Position numbers and translations under genes: made by a program. A stretch of 57,279 nucleotides of DNA from positions 1-57,279 of the forward strand of contig JAIXPH010000058.1 of the NCBI GenBank assembly GCA_027486345.1, written 5' to 3'. Below the pieces are notes generated by a model. It saw nothing but the letters and a program-made list of their open reading frames with translations. It was not told where the DNA came from and made no database searches. Each line of letters starts with the position of its first letter. Within the stretch, counting starts at the first letter, position 1. The stretch is from Paracoccaceae bacterium (GTDB taxonomy: Bacteria > Pseudomonadota > Alphaproteobacteria > Rhodobacterales > Rhodobacteraceae). Shown here one piece after another: positions 1-10,651 of this stretch.

Positions 1-1427
1 AGTTTCAGCACGTTCAGGAAATCGCTTTCCAGCTTTTGCAGGCGCGCGGCCTCTTTGCGGATTTCGCTGAAATTGCGGTTGGAGCGGAACAGAGGCAGCG
101 CCCATGCGCCCGAGATCACCGAGATCTGGGCATGCGGGTCCAGCGCCATAAACCACATCAGCGCCTGATTGTCGGCGGGGCCGAACTGGAAGCTCTGCCG
201 TTCCCCGCGTGTGGACCAGATCAGGTTGGTCAGGAAACTGCGCGGGTTGTAGTCGCGCAATTTGGCGCTGTCGGACAGGGCGCCGTTATAGATCGTCTCC
301 CCCCCGGCGAAATGGGCACGGTCAGGCGCGAACAGGTGGCCATGCACCCGCGTGCCCGTGACCTTGCCCAGCCATGTGTCAAAATTCTCGAACACATCGG
401 CAAAGCCTTGGAACACCGAATAGGGCGCGGCGGTCTTGCCGTTCTCCCAATCGGCGTTCGGGAAGCGGCTTTGCATATACAGCCCCGCGCGCCCCTTTGT
501 CCGCCGTTCCACCGCCTTGGCGAACAGGCGGTCGATTTTGCCGGGGTTGGGTTCGCCACCCGCCTGCGCCTCGGCGTCGTCGTTCAGGAAGGTGCTATAC
601 AGCTTGGTCGCGTAGGGCCAGATCTTGCGCGCGACAAAGCAATCAGACCGCCGCAGAAGTTGCAGGTGATCGTCGTAAAAGATGTGCGGCTTGCCCTGAA
701 AGTCGAATTTCGACAGCGTCAGAGACCGGCTTTCCACGTTGGAGGACACTTGCCGGACCAGCGTCTGGAAATAGCTTTCATCGGGAATCCAGACCCGGCG
801 GAAGTAGCGGTCATTCGCCGCGCGGTCGGGGCCCTCAAGGATGGCCGACAGTGTTTGCCGCGTCAGGCACCACCACTGGCTGCCCAGATGCGGCACCAGC
901 CCGTCCGGAACCTGACGGCGAAACCCGATCTGGCGTTGCAGGCCGACGTAGATGTCAAACAGCATGCGCTGCTTGCGCCAAGAAAACGGGAAGCGCAGGG
1001 TGAAGCGTTCGAAATCAAGGCCGCCGATGGTCCAGCCCACATCCTCGGTCGTGACGGATTCGATGAAATCGGTGCGCGGGCGCTGATCCAGATAGGCCAC
1101 CAGATCCGCCACCGGGCGCAGCGGCAGGCAAGAGCCCGACGCAAGGTAGACATGCCGCACGGCCGGGAAGTCGGCCAACATCATCTCGGCCGCGTCCTGC
1201 GTTGCGGCGACAAGGCCCCATGTGCCCCATTCGCAGGCATGCCGGGCCGAAAAGCGCACGTTGGACAGGTCCGACAGATCGGCGCGCAGGCGGTCGTAGT
1301 TCCACTTCTCCACCCGCTTGTCGACATGGATCACCACGGGACAGGCGCGTTCGGCCCAGTGCCGCGCGACCTGCGCCGCGCGTTCCAGCGCGGTATGGCA
1401 CAACATGACAAAGCCGACGGTGGTCAT
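1..1427 (-). CDS. Core-2/I-branching-type glycosyltransferase (partial, C-terminus outside window)
   Basis: The reading frame opens at an ATG at 1427 and stays open to the window edge, so about 475 codons are visible and the C-terminus is missing. The N-terminus (MTTVGFVMLCHTALERAAQV) followed by a VVIHVDKR segment matches the start of GT14 'Branch' beta-1,6-N-acetylglucosaminyltransferases. The part after about residue 250 looks like the extra domain that accompanies this family in Rhodobacteraceae (DUF5927, from memory). An AAGGGGA ribosome site lies within the end of the upstream glycosyltransferase gene, and the two genes overlap as ATGA, so they are translationally coupled. Role inferred: adds a sugar branch to a cell-surface glycan; acceptor unknown. 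The activity class is fairly sure, the substrate is not. Confidence 0.8.
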   Translation of the reverse strand, partial: MTTVGFVMLCHTALERAAQVARHWAERACPVVIHVDKRVEKWNYDRLRADLSDLSNVRFSARHACEWGTWGLVAATQDAAEMMLADFPAVRHVYLASGSCLPLRPVADLVAYLDQRPRTDFIESVTTEDVGWTIGGLDFERFTLRFPFSWRKQRMLFDIYVGLQRQIGFRRQVPDGLVPHLGSQWWCLTRQTLSAILEGPDRAANDRYFRRVWIPDESYFQTLVRQVSSNVESRSLTLSKFDFQGKPHIFYDDHLQLLRRSDCFVARKIWPYATKLYSTFLNDDAEAQAGGEPNPGKIDRLFAKAVERRTKGRAGLYMQSRFPNADWENGKTAAPYSVFQGFADVFENFDTWLGKVTGTRVHGHLFAPDRAHFAGGETIYNGALSDSAKLRDYNPRSFLTNLIWSTRGERQSFQFGPADNQALMWFMALDPHAQISVISGAWALPLFRSNRNFSEIRKEAARLQKLESDFLNVLK

Positions 1428-2434
1428 GCCCAGTTCCCCTTGGACATGAGCCCCAGAATCTCCAACTGGCGCCAGTTGATGTACTTCTCGCTCCAGCGGC
1501 ACCACAGATCGGGATGGCGGGCCAGACCGGCCTTGTAGGCCTTGTATTCATGGCTGGCGGCGTAGTGCTGGTTGCGCGACATCTCTTCGTCGGCCTTGGC
1601 GGCGAAGGTATCAAGGAATTTGGCATGCAGCAGGCAACCGCTGGCCTTTTCCCCGCCCCATTCGTCATAGACCAGATTGAGGCCCCGCGGCAGCAGCATA
1701 TGGGTCGAGGAGACATAGGCGAATTCCCGGCTCCACCGGACCAAAGGCACCTTGTTCAGCGCCGGCGCGCGTTCGGGAATGTCGGCAAAGAACAGTCGCG
1801 CGCGCGGGCCGCCCTGAATCCACAGATTGCCGAAGCGACGGTTGCGGCTGACCGTGTAATTGCCACTGTCGAAATACTGGGTGATTTCCAGCGGGTCCTG
1901 CCCTTCGGCATAGGGGCGGGAGTCAATCGGCCCCTTGGGATACATGTCCAGAAGCATCGCCGAAAAGGATTTGATCGACGAGGCATCCAGCCAGTCCGTC
2001 AAGGCGCGCAGGGGCCGCGTGTCACAGAAGGGATAGACGAAGAATTCATCCGGATCGACACAGAGCGTCCAATGCCCGTGGCCATGCTTGGCCAGCAGGT
2101 AATTCATCCAGTCCATGCCAAAGCGCGCGCGCTTGTAACTGCCCTTGCTGTGCCACAGCGACACATCGGGTTGCGAGGCCAGATATTCGCGCGAGCCGTC
2201 CGTGCTGTCATTGTCCACGAAAACGAAATGGTTCACGCCAAGGTCACGGTAATACCGCAGAAAGAACGGCAGGCGGATGCGTTCATTGCGGATGGTCGAA
2301 AAGACCATGATGTGATCGGGCCGAATCTGGCTGGTGCGATTGACCACGACACGCAATTCGCGCCCCTTGCGCCACGCGCGCACGCGCCAGCGCTGGCGTG
2401 ACAATCGCAAGGCGTATCGTGTCAGGAGTCCCAA
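1424..2434 (-). CDS. Glycosyltransferase family 2-like protein
   Basis: A 336-residue protein. After a basic N-terminus comes the block IMVFSTIRNERIRLPFFLRY, then FVDNDSTDGS and CVDPDEFF, the latter being the metal/nucleotide-sugar binding acidic motif. This pattern is that of the Glyco_tranf_2_4 (GT92-like) group of inverting glycosyltransferases. No membrane segment is evident, so it is probably cytoplasmic or peripheral. I chose the TTG start at 2434 because GGAAGAG lies 6 bases upstream; a start further in would remove part of the basic leader. It is the middle gene of a minus-strand glycosyltransferase run and overlaps the next gene by 4 bases. Donor and acceptor sugars cannot be read from sequence. 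Confidence 0.82.
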   Translation of the reverse strand: MGLLTRYALRLSRQRWRVRAWRKGRELRVVVNRTSQIRPDHIMVFSTIRNERIRLPFFLRYYRDLGVNHFVFVDNDSTDGSREYLASQPDVSLWHSKGSYKRARFGMDWMNYLLAKHGHGHWTLCVDPDEFFVYPFCDTRPLRALTDWLDASSIKSFSAMLLDMYPKGPIDSRPYAEGQDPLEITQYFDSGNYTVSRNRRFGNLWIQGGPRARLFFADIPERAPALNKVPLVRWSREFAYVSSTHMLLPRGLNLVYDEWGGEKASGCLLHAKFLDTFAAKADEEMSRNQHYAASHEYKAYKAGLARHPDLWCRWSEKYINWRQLEILGLMSKGNWA

Positions 2435-2484
2435 TCGCTACTCTTCCCAAGGGCGGACTGCCCGAAATGAATAAACGGCACAGA

Positions 2485-3681
2485 TCACGCACCAGTTAAG
2501 ACCGCCCGGAAATGTTCTTCCCACTGTGGCAAAACCTGCCGAGCGCCGAGGTCGGCATAGCCGTCTGAACGGGATAGCCGTTTTATTGTTTCCGACCAAG
2601 AATATATATCGTCGGGCCGCAGGTAAACGGGATAGTCGGTCAATATCTCGCGGAAAACGGCCAGATCGCTGCAAATCACCGGCACAGACAGGGCAGCGGC
2701 CTCGATCGCGGGCAGGCCGAAGCCTTCGGCATGGCTGGGAAACAACAGCGCCCGCGCGCCTGACAGCAGGGCAGAGACCGCGCCATCGGTCAGACCGGGC
2801 AATTCCGTCACCCCCGCAGGACGGCCATCCAGACGCGCCAGCAGGTCAGCACCGGCCCATCCGCGCCCGCCGACGATGAAAAGCCGGGGCAAAGGGTCAC
2901 CGGTTTTGGCCAGATGGTCCCAGACATCCAGAAGCAGCCCGTGGTTCTTGCGCGGCTCGATGGTGCCAAGGATCACGAAATAGGGGTGGGTCAGGTCCAG
3001 GCCCGGCGGCAGGGCTGACGGATCGGGTGGGGCGACCGTCACCCCCAAAGGCGCGACGATGCCCGGCGGCACACGGCCAAGGCGGGCCAGATGCCCTTCG
3101 GTCCCCGCCTGGCCGGTGCGGGTCAGATGGATGACCGCATCGGCATGGGCCGACACGGCGGCCAGCTTCGCGGCAAAGGCGGCGGGCGCGTCGGCGCGGC
3201 TGTAAGCGGGATGATCCAGCGGGATGCAGTCATGGATCATCACCAGACGCCGCAACCCCGCCTGTCCCAGCGCCGCCATGACCGGCGCGCTCAGGTTGCT
3301 GTGACCTAGGTTCAGGTAGAGCGCGCCCTTGGGCAAAGGCCCCCGCGCCAGCGCCCAGACCGGCAGCCGGGCCACGGCCATCCGCCGCAGATGCGCCTCT
3401 GCCCGCCCCCGCGCCGGATTGCCCCGCCGCGTCAGGCGCGAGATCAGGTCCAGCCGATCCGGCACCAGCCGCCCCAAGGCCATGTCCTGCACCGCCCGCG
3501 CCCCGTCCCGCGGCAGCACCAGACAGCCCGCTGGCGTGCGGACCAGCGCATAAAGCGGGGTATCAAGCGTCAGAAGATGCGACAGCCACGCCAGTTCCAC
3601 CCGGTCGATGCCGGTCAGGGTGCGATGACCCTGACGCGACACCAGCCGCGTCAGGTCAATCACATGGGCGGAAGCCGCCAC
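2485..3681 (-). CDS. Glycosyltransferase family 4 (GT-B) protein
   Basis: A 398-residue GT-B fold protein. The C-terminal half carries the standard Glycos_transf_1 features: YFVILGTIEPRKNH, the LFIVGGRGWAG strand-loop, a GLTDGAVSALLSGARALLFPS segment and the catalytic E-x7-E-type stretch SHAEGFGLPAIEAA. The start is a GTG at 3681, only 10 bases after galU stops, so it is almost certainly cotranscribed with galU, whose UDP-glucose may feed the glycans made here. A 50-base gap separates it from the next glycosyltransferase. Family membership is firm; the transferred sugar is unknown (GT4 includes mannosyl-, glucosyl- and rhamnosyltransferases). Confidence 0.85.
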   Translation of the reverse strand: MAASAHVIDLTRLVSRQGHRTLTGIDRVELAWLSHLLTLDTPLYALVRTPAGCLVLPRDGARAVQDMALGRLVPDRLDLISRLTRRGNPARGRAEAHLRRMAVARLPVWALARGPLPKGALYLNLGHSNLSAPVMAALGQAGLRRLVMIHDCIPLDHPAYSRADAPAAFAAKLAAVSAHADAVIHLTRTGQAGTEGHLARLGRVPPGIVAPLGVTVAPPDPSALPPGLDLTHPYFVILGTIEPRKNHGLLLDVWDHLAKTGDPLPRLFIVGGRGWAGADLLARLDGRPAGVTELPGLTDGAVSALLSGARALLFPSHAEGFGLPAIEAAALSVPVICSDLAVFREILTDYPVYLRPDDIYSWSETIKRLSRSDGYADLGARQVLPQWEEHFRAVLTGA

Positions 3682-3691
3682 GCCGCAGACC

Positions 3692-4585
3692 TTATTGCGC
3701 GGCCTTTTGCAGCGCGATCATGTCGTTCAGATAGCTGGCGAATTCGTCGCGCAGATCGGGACGCGCCAGACCAAAGGCCACGGTGGCCTGCAGGAACCCC
3801 GCCTTCGACCCGCAGTCATAGCGCTGGCCCCGGAAGCGGTAGCCGAACACCTTGCCCGACTTCACCTCTTCGGCGATGGCGTCGGTCAGCTGGATTTCGC
3901 CCCCCGCACCCTGCTTCATCTTGTTGAGGTTGGTCATGATCTTGGGCGTCAGGATATAGCGCCCGATCACCGCGAGGTTCGACGGCGCGGTCCCGGCCTT
4001 GGGCTTTTCGACCATGCCCTTTGCCTGAACGATGGCCCCCATATCCTCGGCGATGTCCAAGACGCCATAGGACGAGGTCTTTTCAGGTGCCACTTCCATC
4101 GCGGCGACGACGTTGCCACCGGTCTGTTCATAGGCATCCATCATCTGGGCGAGGCAGGCCTTTTCCGCCGCGATCACGTCATCGGGCAGCAGCACGGCAA
4201 AGGGTTCATTGCCGATCAGCCGCCGCGCGCACCACACCGCATGGCCCAGCCCCATCGGGCGGTTCTGGCGGATATAGGCGATGGCCCCGGAATCCATGTT
4301 GGTTTCCTTGAGGATATCCAACAACTGGTCCTTGCCCGCCTTGCGCAGCGCGGATTCCAGTTCGGGGGCCACGTCGAAGTAATCCTCAAGCGCGGATTTC
4401 CCGCGCGAGGTGACGAAGATGAATTCCTTGATGCCCGCTGCCCGCGCCTCATCGATGGCGTATTGGATCAAGGGGCGGTCCACCAGCGTCATGATCTCTT
4501 TCGGGATCGACTTGGTGGCGGGGAGAAAGCGGGTCCCAAGACCCGCCACGGGAAAGATGGCCTTCGTGACCTTCTTCGGCTTCAT
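3692..4585 (-). CDS. galU: UTP--glucose-1-phosphate uridylyltransferase
   Basis: Makes UDP-glucose from UTP and glucose-1-phosphate in the cytoplasm, the precursor for glucosylated surface polysaccharides and for UDP-galactose/UDP-glucuronate. The 297-residue protein has the nucleotidyltransferase signature PVAGLGTRFLPATKSIPKEI near residue 12, VDRPLIQYAIDEA, the LPDDVI metal site near residue 130 and the VEKP motif near 190, all standard for bacterial GalU at standard length. The ATG at 4585 gives the family's usual N-terminus. It heads a galU-GT4-GT2-GT14 run, and a 133-base gap separates it from the cysQ-kdsB-GT2 run upstream, so it probably has its own promoter. Confidence 0.96.
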   Translation of the reverse strand: MKPKKVTKAIFPVAGLGTRFLPATKSIPKEIMTLVDRPLIQYAIDEARAAGIKEFIFVTSRGKSALEDYFDVAPELESALRKAGKDQLLDILKETNMDSGAIAYIRQNRPMGLGHAVWCARRLIGNEPFAVLLPDDVIAAEKACLAQMMDAYEQTGGNVVAAMEVAPEKTSSYGVLDIAEDMGAIVQAKGMVEKPKAGTAPSNLAVIGRYILTPKIMTNLNKMKQGAGGEIQLTDAIAEEVKSGKVFGYRFRGQRYDCGSKAGFLQATVAFGLARPDLRDEFASYLNDMIALQKAAQ

Positions 4586-4718
4586 GTATCACCCACTCAT
4601 CGCGTTGGCCCCGACCACAACCCGAGGCATCGCCCAACATATGCAAGAAACTGGCGAAATTATGCCAAGAACAAGTTAATCGTAACATAGATGGAAACGA
4701 CGTTGGGGCGATATTCGC

Positions 4719-5918
4719 TTATCCGGTGGCTCGCAAGCGACAAAGGCGTGCGATTTCGTGATCCACACGGGCCGCCAGACCCCACAGGCGGAAGATCGCC
4801 GCAGACCGCTCCGCGCGCCCGAACAGCCCGCCCTGCTGCCGCCAGATTCCATCCGCGCCGAACCCATGCCAATGCGGGCGGGCGTCCGGGGTGAACAGGA
4901 CCAGCGTGACGATCCGGCCTTCGGCCACCGCCGCGCGGGCCTGCGCCTCCAGCCGGGCCGCCTGATGCCGCCAACCGGAAAGCACCAGACCGCGCCGGAG
5001 ACCGGGACCCTGCAACGGCAGGAAATCGGCAGATGGCGGCGGAAGGGGTGGCAGGTCCGACAGCGGGCGCGACAGGCCATCGGCCCACCCGGCCTCCAGC
5101 GTGGCCATCAGCCGCCCCACGTCGCGCGGTTCGATCCGCCCGGCGACCATATGGCCCAGCGCGCGGCGGCGTTCGCGGTCGGTCAGGGCGTTTTGCGCGG
5201 GCACCCCTGCCCCGCCCGCGTGGCGGCGCAGGAACACTACCGTGCTGGCGGCGATCTCGTGCAGGGATTTCGGCACGCGGTCGGCGCGGCGGTGTGGGCC
5301 TGCGGCAAAGCCGTGATGCACCTGCGCGTCGGGCACGATGGCGGTCAGCCCCTGCCCGGCAAGGCGCAGGTTCAGGTCGGTCTCGTCATGGAAAAACCGG
5401 AAGGCCGGATCGAACCCCCCTGCCCCGGCAAGCGTTTCGCGGCGAAACGCGCAGTTGGTGCCTTGGGTCTTGACCGCCTTGGCGGGGGTGGATGGCAGCA
5501 GCGTCACGCCATCCACCGCCAAAGGACTGTCATTACCGTCGGCATCCACCCATGCCGCCTTCCATTGAAAGCTGATCCCGTTGCGCCCGCGCACAAAACC
5601 GGTTGCGGCCATCACGGCGAAGTCAGCAAAAGGCGCGGTCAGGCGGGACAGCCAAGTCGGTTCCGGCACGGCGTCGTCGTCGATGAAAGCCACCACCTCC
5701 CCGCCCGCCTGCCCGATGCCAAGGTTGCGCGCGGCCGAGATGTTGGGTTCGTCAAACCCCACCGTCTTGACCGAAAACCCCTGCGTTGCAGCAATCCCGG
5801 CGGGATCGGCGACCACCACCACTTCGAACCCCGGCAGGTTCTGTTGGGTCAGACCCAGAAGGCAGCGCCGCAACAGCGCGGGGCGGTGGCGGCTGACGAT
5901 GACGACGCTGACCCGCAC
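4719..5918 (-). CDS. Glycosyltransferase family 2
   Basis: A 399-residue protein that opens with the GT-A signature SVVIVSRHRPALLRRCLLGL and continues with NISAARNLGIG and VVAFIDDDAVPEP. The DDD cluster is the metal-binding DxD of family 2 transferases. The catalytic domain covers roughly residues 1-230; the C-terminal 170 residues have no family I recognise. The start is a GTG at 5918, 12 bases after the kdsB stop, so cysQ, kdsB and this gene form one operon. Probable role: sugar transfer in lipopolysaccharide or capsule assembly, in keeping with the CMP-Kdo gene beside it. Substrate unknown. Confidence 0.85.
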   Translation of the reverse strand: MRVSVVIVSRHRPALLRRCLLGLTQQNLPGFEVVVVADPAGIAATQGFSVKTVGFDEPNISAARNLGIGQAGGEVVAFIDDDAVPEPTWLSRLTAPFADFAVMAATGFVRGRNGISFQWKAAWVDADGNDSPLAVDGVTLLPSTPAKAVKTQGTNCAFRRETLAGAGGFDPAFRFFHDETDLNLRLAGQGLTAIVPDAQVHHGFAAGPHRRADRVPKSLHEIAASTVVFLRRHAGGAGVPAQNALTDRERRRALGHMVAGRIEPRDVGRLMATLEAGWADGLSRPLSDLPPLPPPSADFLPLQGPGLRRGLVLSGWRHQAARLEAQARAAVAEGRIVTLVLFTPDARPHWHGFGADGIWRQQGGLFGRAERSAAIFRLWGLAARVDHEIARLCRLRATG

Positions 5919-5930
5919 CGCCGCCCGACC

Positions 5931-6719
5931 TTAGGCCATCTCGGCCATCATGGCCTCAATCACCGGGACGTCGCTGGGGTTGTTCAACTCCCAGAACTGC
6001 CGTCCTTGGGCCTGCACTTCGACACACAGCACCTGCCGCCCGTTTTCAAGGAAACGCAGCTGCTCCAACCCCTCCAGCTTTTCCAGCGGACCTGTGGGCC
6101 AAGCGGGATAGGCGGCCAAGGCAGCAGGGCGATAAGCATAAACGCCGACATGGTGGAACACCGGGGTCGGGTCCTCATCGCCATAGGTCTGGCCGGTGAA
6201 GGGGATGACTTCTTTGGAGAAATACAGCCCCCGCCCCCCCGCGCCGAACACGGCGGTCGTCCCGCCCACGCGGCCATTGCGGCGATCTTCCAGCAATTTG
6301 GCCAGCATCCGCCCTTCGCAGCGCAGCACCGGGGTCGCAATCTCTGCCGCCGGATTGGCGCGCAGACCGGCGACCAGATCTTCGATGAACCAAGCGGGGG
6401 TCAGCGGCGCATCGCCTTGCAGGTTCACCACGATGTCGAACCCCGGCAGTTTCGCCGCCACCTCGGCACAACGCTCCGTGCCGTTCTGGCACTCAGAGGA
6501 GGTCATCACAACCTCGGCCCCAAACCCCAAGGCATGGTCGCGGATACGGTCGTCATCGGTGGCCACCACCACGCGGTCGGCACCGCGCACGGCCATCGCG
6601 GCGTCCCAACTGCGGCGGATCAGGGTCTTTTCCCCATCCGGGCCTTTCAGCGCCACAAGCGGTTTGCCGGGATAGCGGGTGCTGGCATAGCGGGCGGGAA
6701 TGGCGATCAGGACGGTCAT
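5931..6719 (-). CDS. kdsB: 3-deoxy-manno-octulosonate cytidylyltransferase
   Basis: Activates Kdo to CMP-Kdo for transfer to lipid A or, in KpsU-type paralogues, to a capsule anchor. The 262-residue protein shows the KdsB N-terminus IPARYASTRYPGKPL, then VATDDDRI, NLQGDAP (metal site) and VFHHVGVYAYR. The ATG at 6719 overlaps the cysQ stop (ATGA), implying coupled translation. Because it sits with a KpsM-like permease and glycosyltransferases rather than with other lipid A genes, a capsule-specific (KpsU-like) role is possible; sequence alone does not decide between KdsB and KpsU. Confidence 0.94.
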   Translation of the reverse strand: MTVLIAIPARYASTRYPGKPLVALKGPDGEKTLIRRSWDAAMAVRGADRVVVATDDDRIRDHALGFGAEVVMTSSECQNGTERCAEVAAKLPGFDIVVNLQGDAPLTPAWFIEDLVAGLRANPAAEIATPVLRCEGRMLAKLLEDRRNGRVGGTTAVFGAGGRGLYFSKEVIPFTGQTYGDEDPTPVFHHVGVYAYRPAALAAYPAWPTGPLEKLEGLEQLRFLENGRQVLCVEVQAQGRQFWELNNPSDVPVIEAMMAEMA

Positions 6720-7510
6720 TTCTTCAACTCCACCCCCGGCGCATAGGCGATGAAGAACGGGTTGTCCCAGCCCGGCTTGCCATAGGTCAAGGGCGAGTGG
6801 TCATCCATCCGCACCACATGGCCCCCCGCCCCGCGCAAGACGGCATCGCCCGCTGCCGTGTCCCATTCCATCGTGCGGCCAAGCCGGGGATAAAGATCGG
6901 CCTCTCCCGTCGCCACAAGGCAGAATTTCAGCGACGACCCGGCGCTTCGGCTGTCCTTCACCGCATATTTTCCGATATAGTCATCCGTCGCCGCATCGCG
7001 GTGGGATTTTGACGCCACCACCATCAGCGCGGCATTGTCCGGGGTTGCCACGCGGATCGGGGTCAGCGCACCCGGGGTGGCCTTGTCAAACGGCCCAACC
7101 TCTTCCACCGCCTGCCCATCGGCCTGCGTGTAGAACAGCCGTCCCTGCGCCGGCGCATAAACCACGCCGCGCAGGGGCACGCCGTCCTGCACATAGGCGA
7201 TGTTGACGGTAAAATCCCCACGGCGCTGGACGAATTCCTTGGTCCCGTCCAAGGGATCGACGATCAGGAAGGTCCGCGCCGTCAACGCATGACTCTCAGC
7301 CTGTTCTTCCGTGATCAGCACCACATCCGGAAATTCCGCCCGCAGGCCAGCCGAGATCAGCGCATCCGCCGCCTCATCCGCCTCGGTCACTGGGGAGGAA
7401 TCGCCCTTGGCCTTCACCTCGAAATCCGGGCCATTATAGACCTCCATGATCCGGTCGCCCGCTTCCAGCGCCAGACGGCGGATAACGGGAATGAGGGCGG
7501 CGAAATCCAT
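6716..7510 (-). CDS. cysQ: 3'(2'),5'-bisphosphate nucleotidase
   Basis: Hydrolyses 3'-phosphoadenosine 5'-phosphate to AMP and recycles the by-product of sulfate assimilation and sulfotransferases. The 264-residue inositol-monophosphatase-fold protein has VTEADEAAD, the metal-ligand stretch ITEEQAES, the hallmark DPLDGTKEFVQRRGDFTVNI and the late WDTAAGDAVLRGAGG motif. I placed the start at the ATG at 7510 because it gives the family's normal N-terminus; the frame stays open upstream to about 8506 but that part runs opposite the permease gene. It overlaps kdsB by 4 bases. Its need for PAP as substrate fits with a sulfotransferase-like gene later in the window, but no link is shown. Confidence 0.93.
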   Translation of the reverse strand: MDFAALIPVIRRLALEAGDRIMEVYNGPDFEVKAKGDSSPVTEADEAADALISAGLRAEFPDVVLITEEQAESHALTARTFLIVDPLDGTKEFVQRRGDFTVNIAYVQDGVPLRGVVYAPAQGRLFYTQADGQAVEEVGPFDKATPGALTPIRVATPDNAALMVVASKSHRDAATDDYIGKYAVKDSRSAGSSLKFCLVATGEADLYPRLGRTMEWDTAAGDAVLRGAGGHVVRMDDHSPLTYGKPGWDNPFFIAYAPGVELKK

Positions 7511-7657
7511 TGACGACTCCTTGATCGGCGCGGCAACCATAAGACGATTGCGGCGATTGAACGAAACACTTCCCCGCCTTATCATGCGGGCCGCAGGAAA
7601 CGGCAAGATTCCTGCAAGGTGGCGGGAGAACTCTCCCCGCAGGTCAAGAGGCGCGCC

Positions 7658-8482
7658 GTGATTTTCAAGGCCAAGATAGACCCGAAACGCGGCCAAAGCG
7701 CCGCGACCATGTTCGAGTTGATCTTCCACACGGCGGTGCACAACGTCCGCATCGGCCACCAAAGCCCGATCATCGGCCTTGTGCTGTCGATGCTGCAAAC
7801 GATCATGATGGTCGCGGGCTTTTACGTGATGTTCCACTTCGCCGGGATGCGCGGCTCTGCGATCCGGGGGGATTACATCCTGTATATCTTCTCGGGCATC
7901 TTCATGTTCATGCTGCACACCAAGGCGATGGGTGCGGTGATGAAGGCCGATGGTCCGACATCCAACATGATGAAACATGCGCCGATGAACACCATCGTGG
8001 CGATCTGCGGATCGGCGCTGAGCGCGCTGTATCTGCAGATGCTGGCGCTGTTCGTGGTGCTTTGGTTCTATCATGCCATGTTCAACCCGATCACCATCGA
8101 ACAGCCGGTGCAGGTGATGGGGATGATGCTGATCTCCTGGGGCAGCGGGGCGGCCATCGGGATGGTCTTCCGCTCTGCCTCGCCCTGGAACCCGCGGCTG
8201 GTGTCGATCATCTCCGGCCTGTACATGCGCCTGAACATGATCTCGTCGGGCAAGATGTTCGTCGCGAACACCATGCCCTCGGCGTTTGTCGCCATCTTTG
8301 ACTGGAACCCGCTGTTCCACACCATCGATCAGGGGCGGGGCTTCATCTTCCTGAACTACAACCCGCATTATTCCAGCATCGGCTATCCGATCGTCATCAC
8401 CCTGATCTGCATCGTGATCGGCCTGATGGGCGAATTCTACACCAAGCAATATGCCTCCTTGTCGTGGCAGCAGGGCAAGTGA
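7658..8482 (+). CDS. KpsM-type ABC-2 transporter permease (polysaccharide export)
   Basis: An integral inner-membrane protein with about six hydrophobic segments, starting around IIGLVLSMLQTIMMVAGFYV and ending with YPIVITLICIVIGLMGEFY. This is the ABC-2 permease topology of the KpsM/CtrC/Wzm group that exports capsule or O-antigen across the inner membrane. I prefer the GTG at 7658 (274 residues) because AAGAGG lies 6 bases upstream; an earlier GTG at 7619 is also possible. It is divergent from cysQ-kdsB. No KpsT-type ATPase, KpsD or KpsE gene is next to it, which is unusual, so its partner ATPase must be encoded elsewhere. Confidence 0.8.
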   Translation: MIFKAKIDPKRGQSAATMFELIFHTAVHNVRIGHQSPIIGLVLSMLQTIMMVAGFYVMFHFAGMRGSAIRGDYILYIFSGIFMFMLHTKAMGAVMKADGPTSNMMKHAPMNTIVAICGSALSALYLQMLALFVVLWFYHAMFNPITIEQPVQVMGMMLISWGSGAAIGMVFRSASPWNPRLVSIISGLYMRLNMISSGKMFVANTMPSAFVAIFDWNPLFHTIDQGRGFIFLNYNPHYSSIGYPIVITLICIVIGLMGEFYTKQYASLSWQQGK

Positions 8483-8526
8483 CCTGAGCGCGCGAAAATT
8501 CCGCACAGATTCCCTGAGTGCCAGCG

Positions 8527-8555
8527 CTTGCAGGCCTCATGGCCCCCCCTTATAT
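8527..8555 (+). promoter_or_regulatory. Sigma-32-type heat-shock promoter of dnaK
   Basis: CTTG at 8527-8530 and CTTATAT at 8549-8555 are 18 bases apart. This matches the alphaproteobacterial RpoH consensus CTTG-N17/18-CYTATNT without mismatch in the CTTG and CTTATAT parts. It lies 112 bases before the dnaK ATG. No CIRCE (HrcA operator) inverted repeat is present between 8483 and 8667, so dnaK appears to be under RpoH and not HrcA control. Confidence 0.75.
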
Positions 8556-8667
8556 ACGGCCAGATGCCGAAGGGGCGGGCCGCCCCAACGGATGCACTTG
8601 GGATCGGGGTCGGGTGCCGCAGATGGGCCCAACCCCTCAACATCGCCGAAAGAAGAGGTAGCATATC

Positions 8668-10575
<1,908 letters not shown>

Positions 10576-10594
10576 CACCGCGTGAATCGGAAAG

Positions 10595-10622
10595 GGGGGC
10601 GGTCTGGAAACGGACCGCCCCC
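10595..10622 (+). terminator. Strong hairpin between dnaK and dnaJ
   Basis: A 10-bp perfect GC stem (GGGGGCGGTC at 10595-10604 with GACCGCCCCC at 10613-10622) encloses an 8-base loop, 19 bases after the dnaK stop. There is no T-tract directly after it, so it is more likely an mRNA-stabilising or partially terminating element that lowers dnaJ relative to dnaK than a full terminator. Confidence 0.55.
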
Positions 10623-10651
10623 ACCCGGTTCTGAGAGGGGGTTTTGTCCGG

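Noticed and set aside
36-1538. 500-codon open frame on the plus strand at the left end
   Set aside because: It lies opposite the GT14-like and GT2-like genes; its translation is Arg/His/Gln-rich with no family features, as expected for the antisense of a high-GC gene.
4586-4718. Promoter for galU (TTGGCA-17-TGCATA on the minus strand)
   Set aside because: Weak -10 and several equally good alternatives; left out as not supported enough.
6716-8506. A single 596-codon minus-strand protein including cysQ
   Set aside because: Upstream of 7510 the frame is antisense to the permease gene and has His/Arg/Asp-rich shadow composition; cysQ is complete from 7510.
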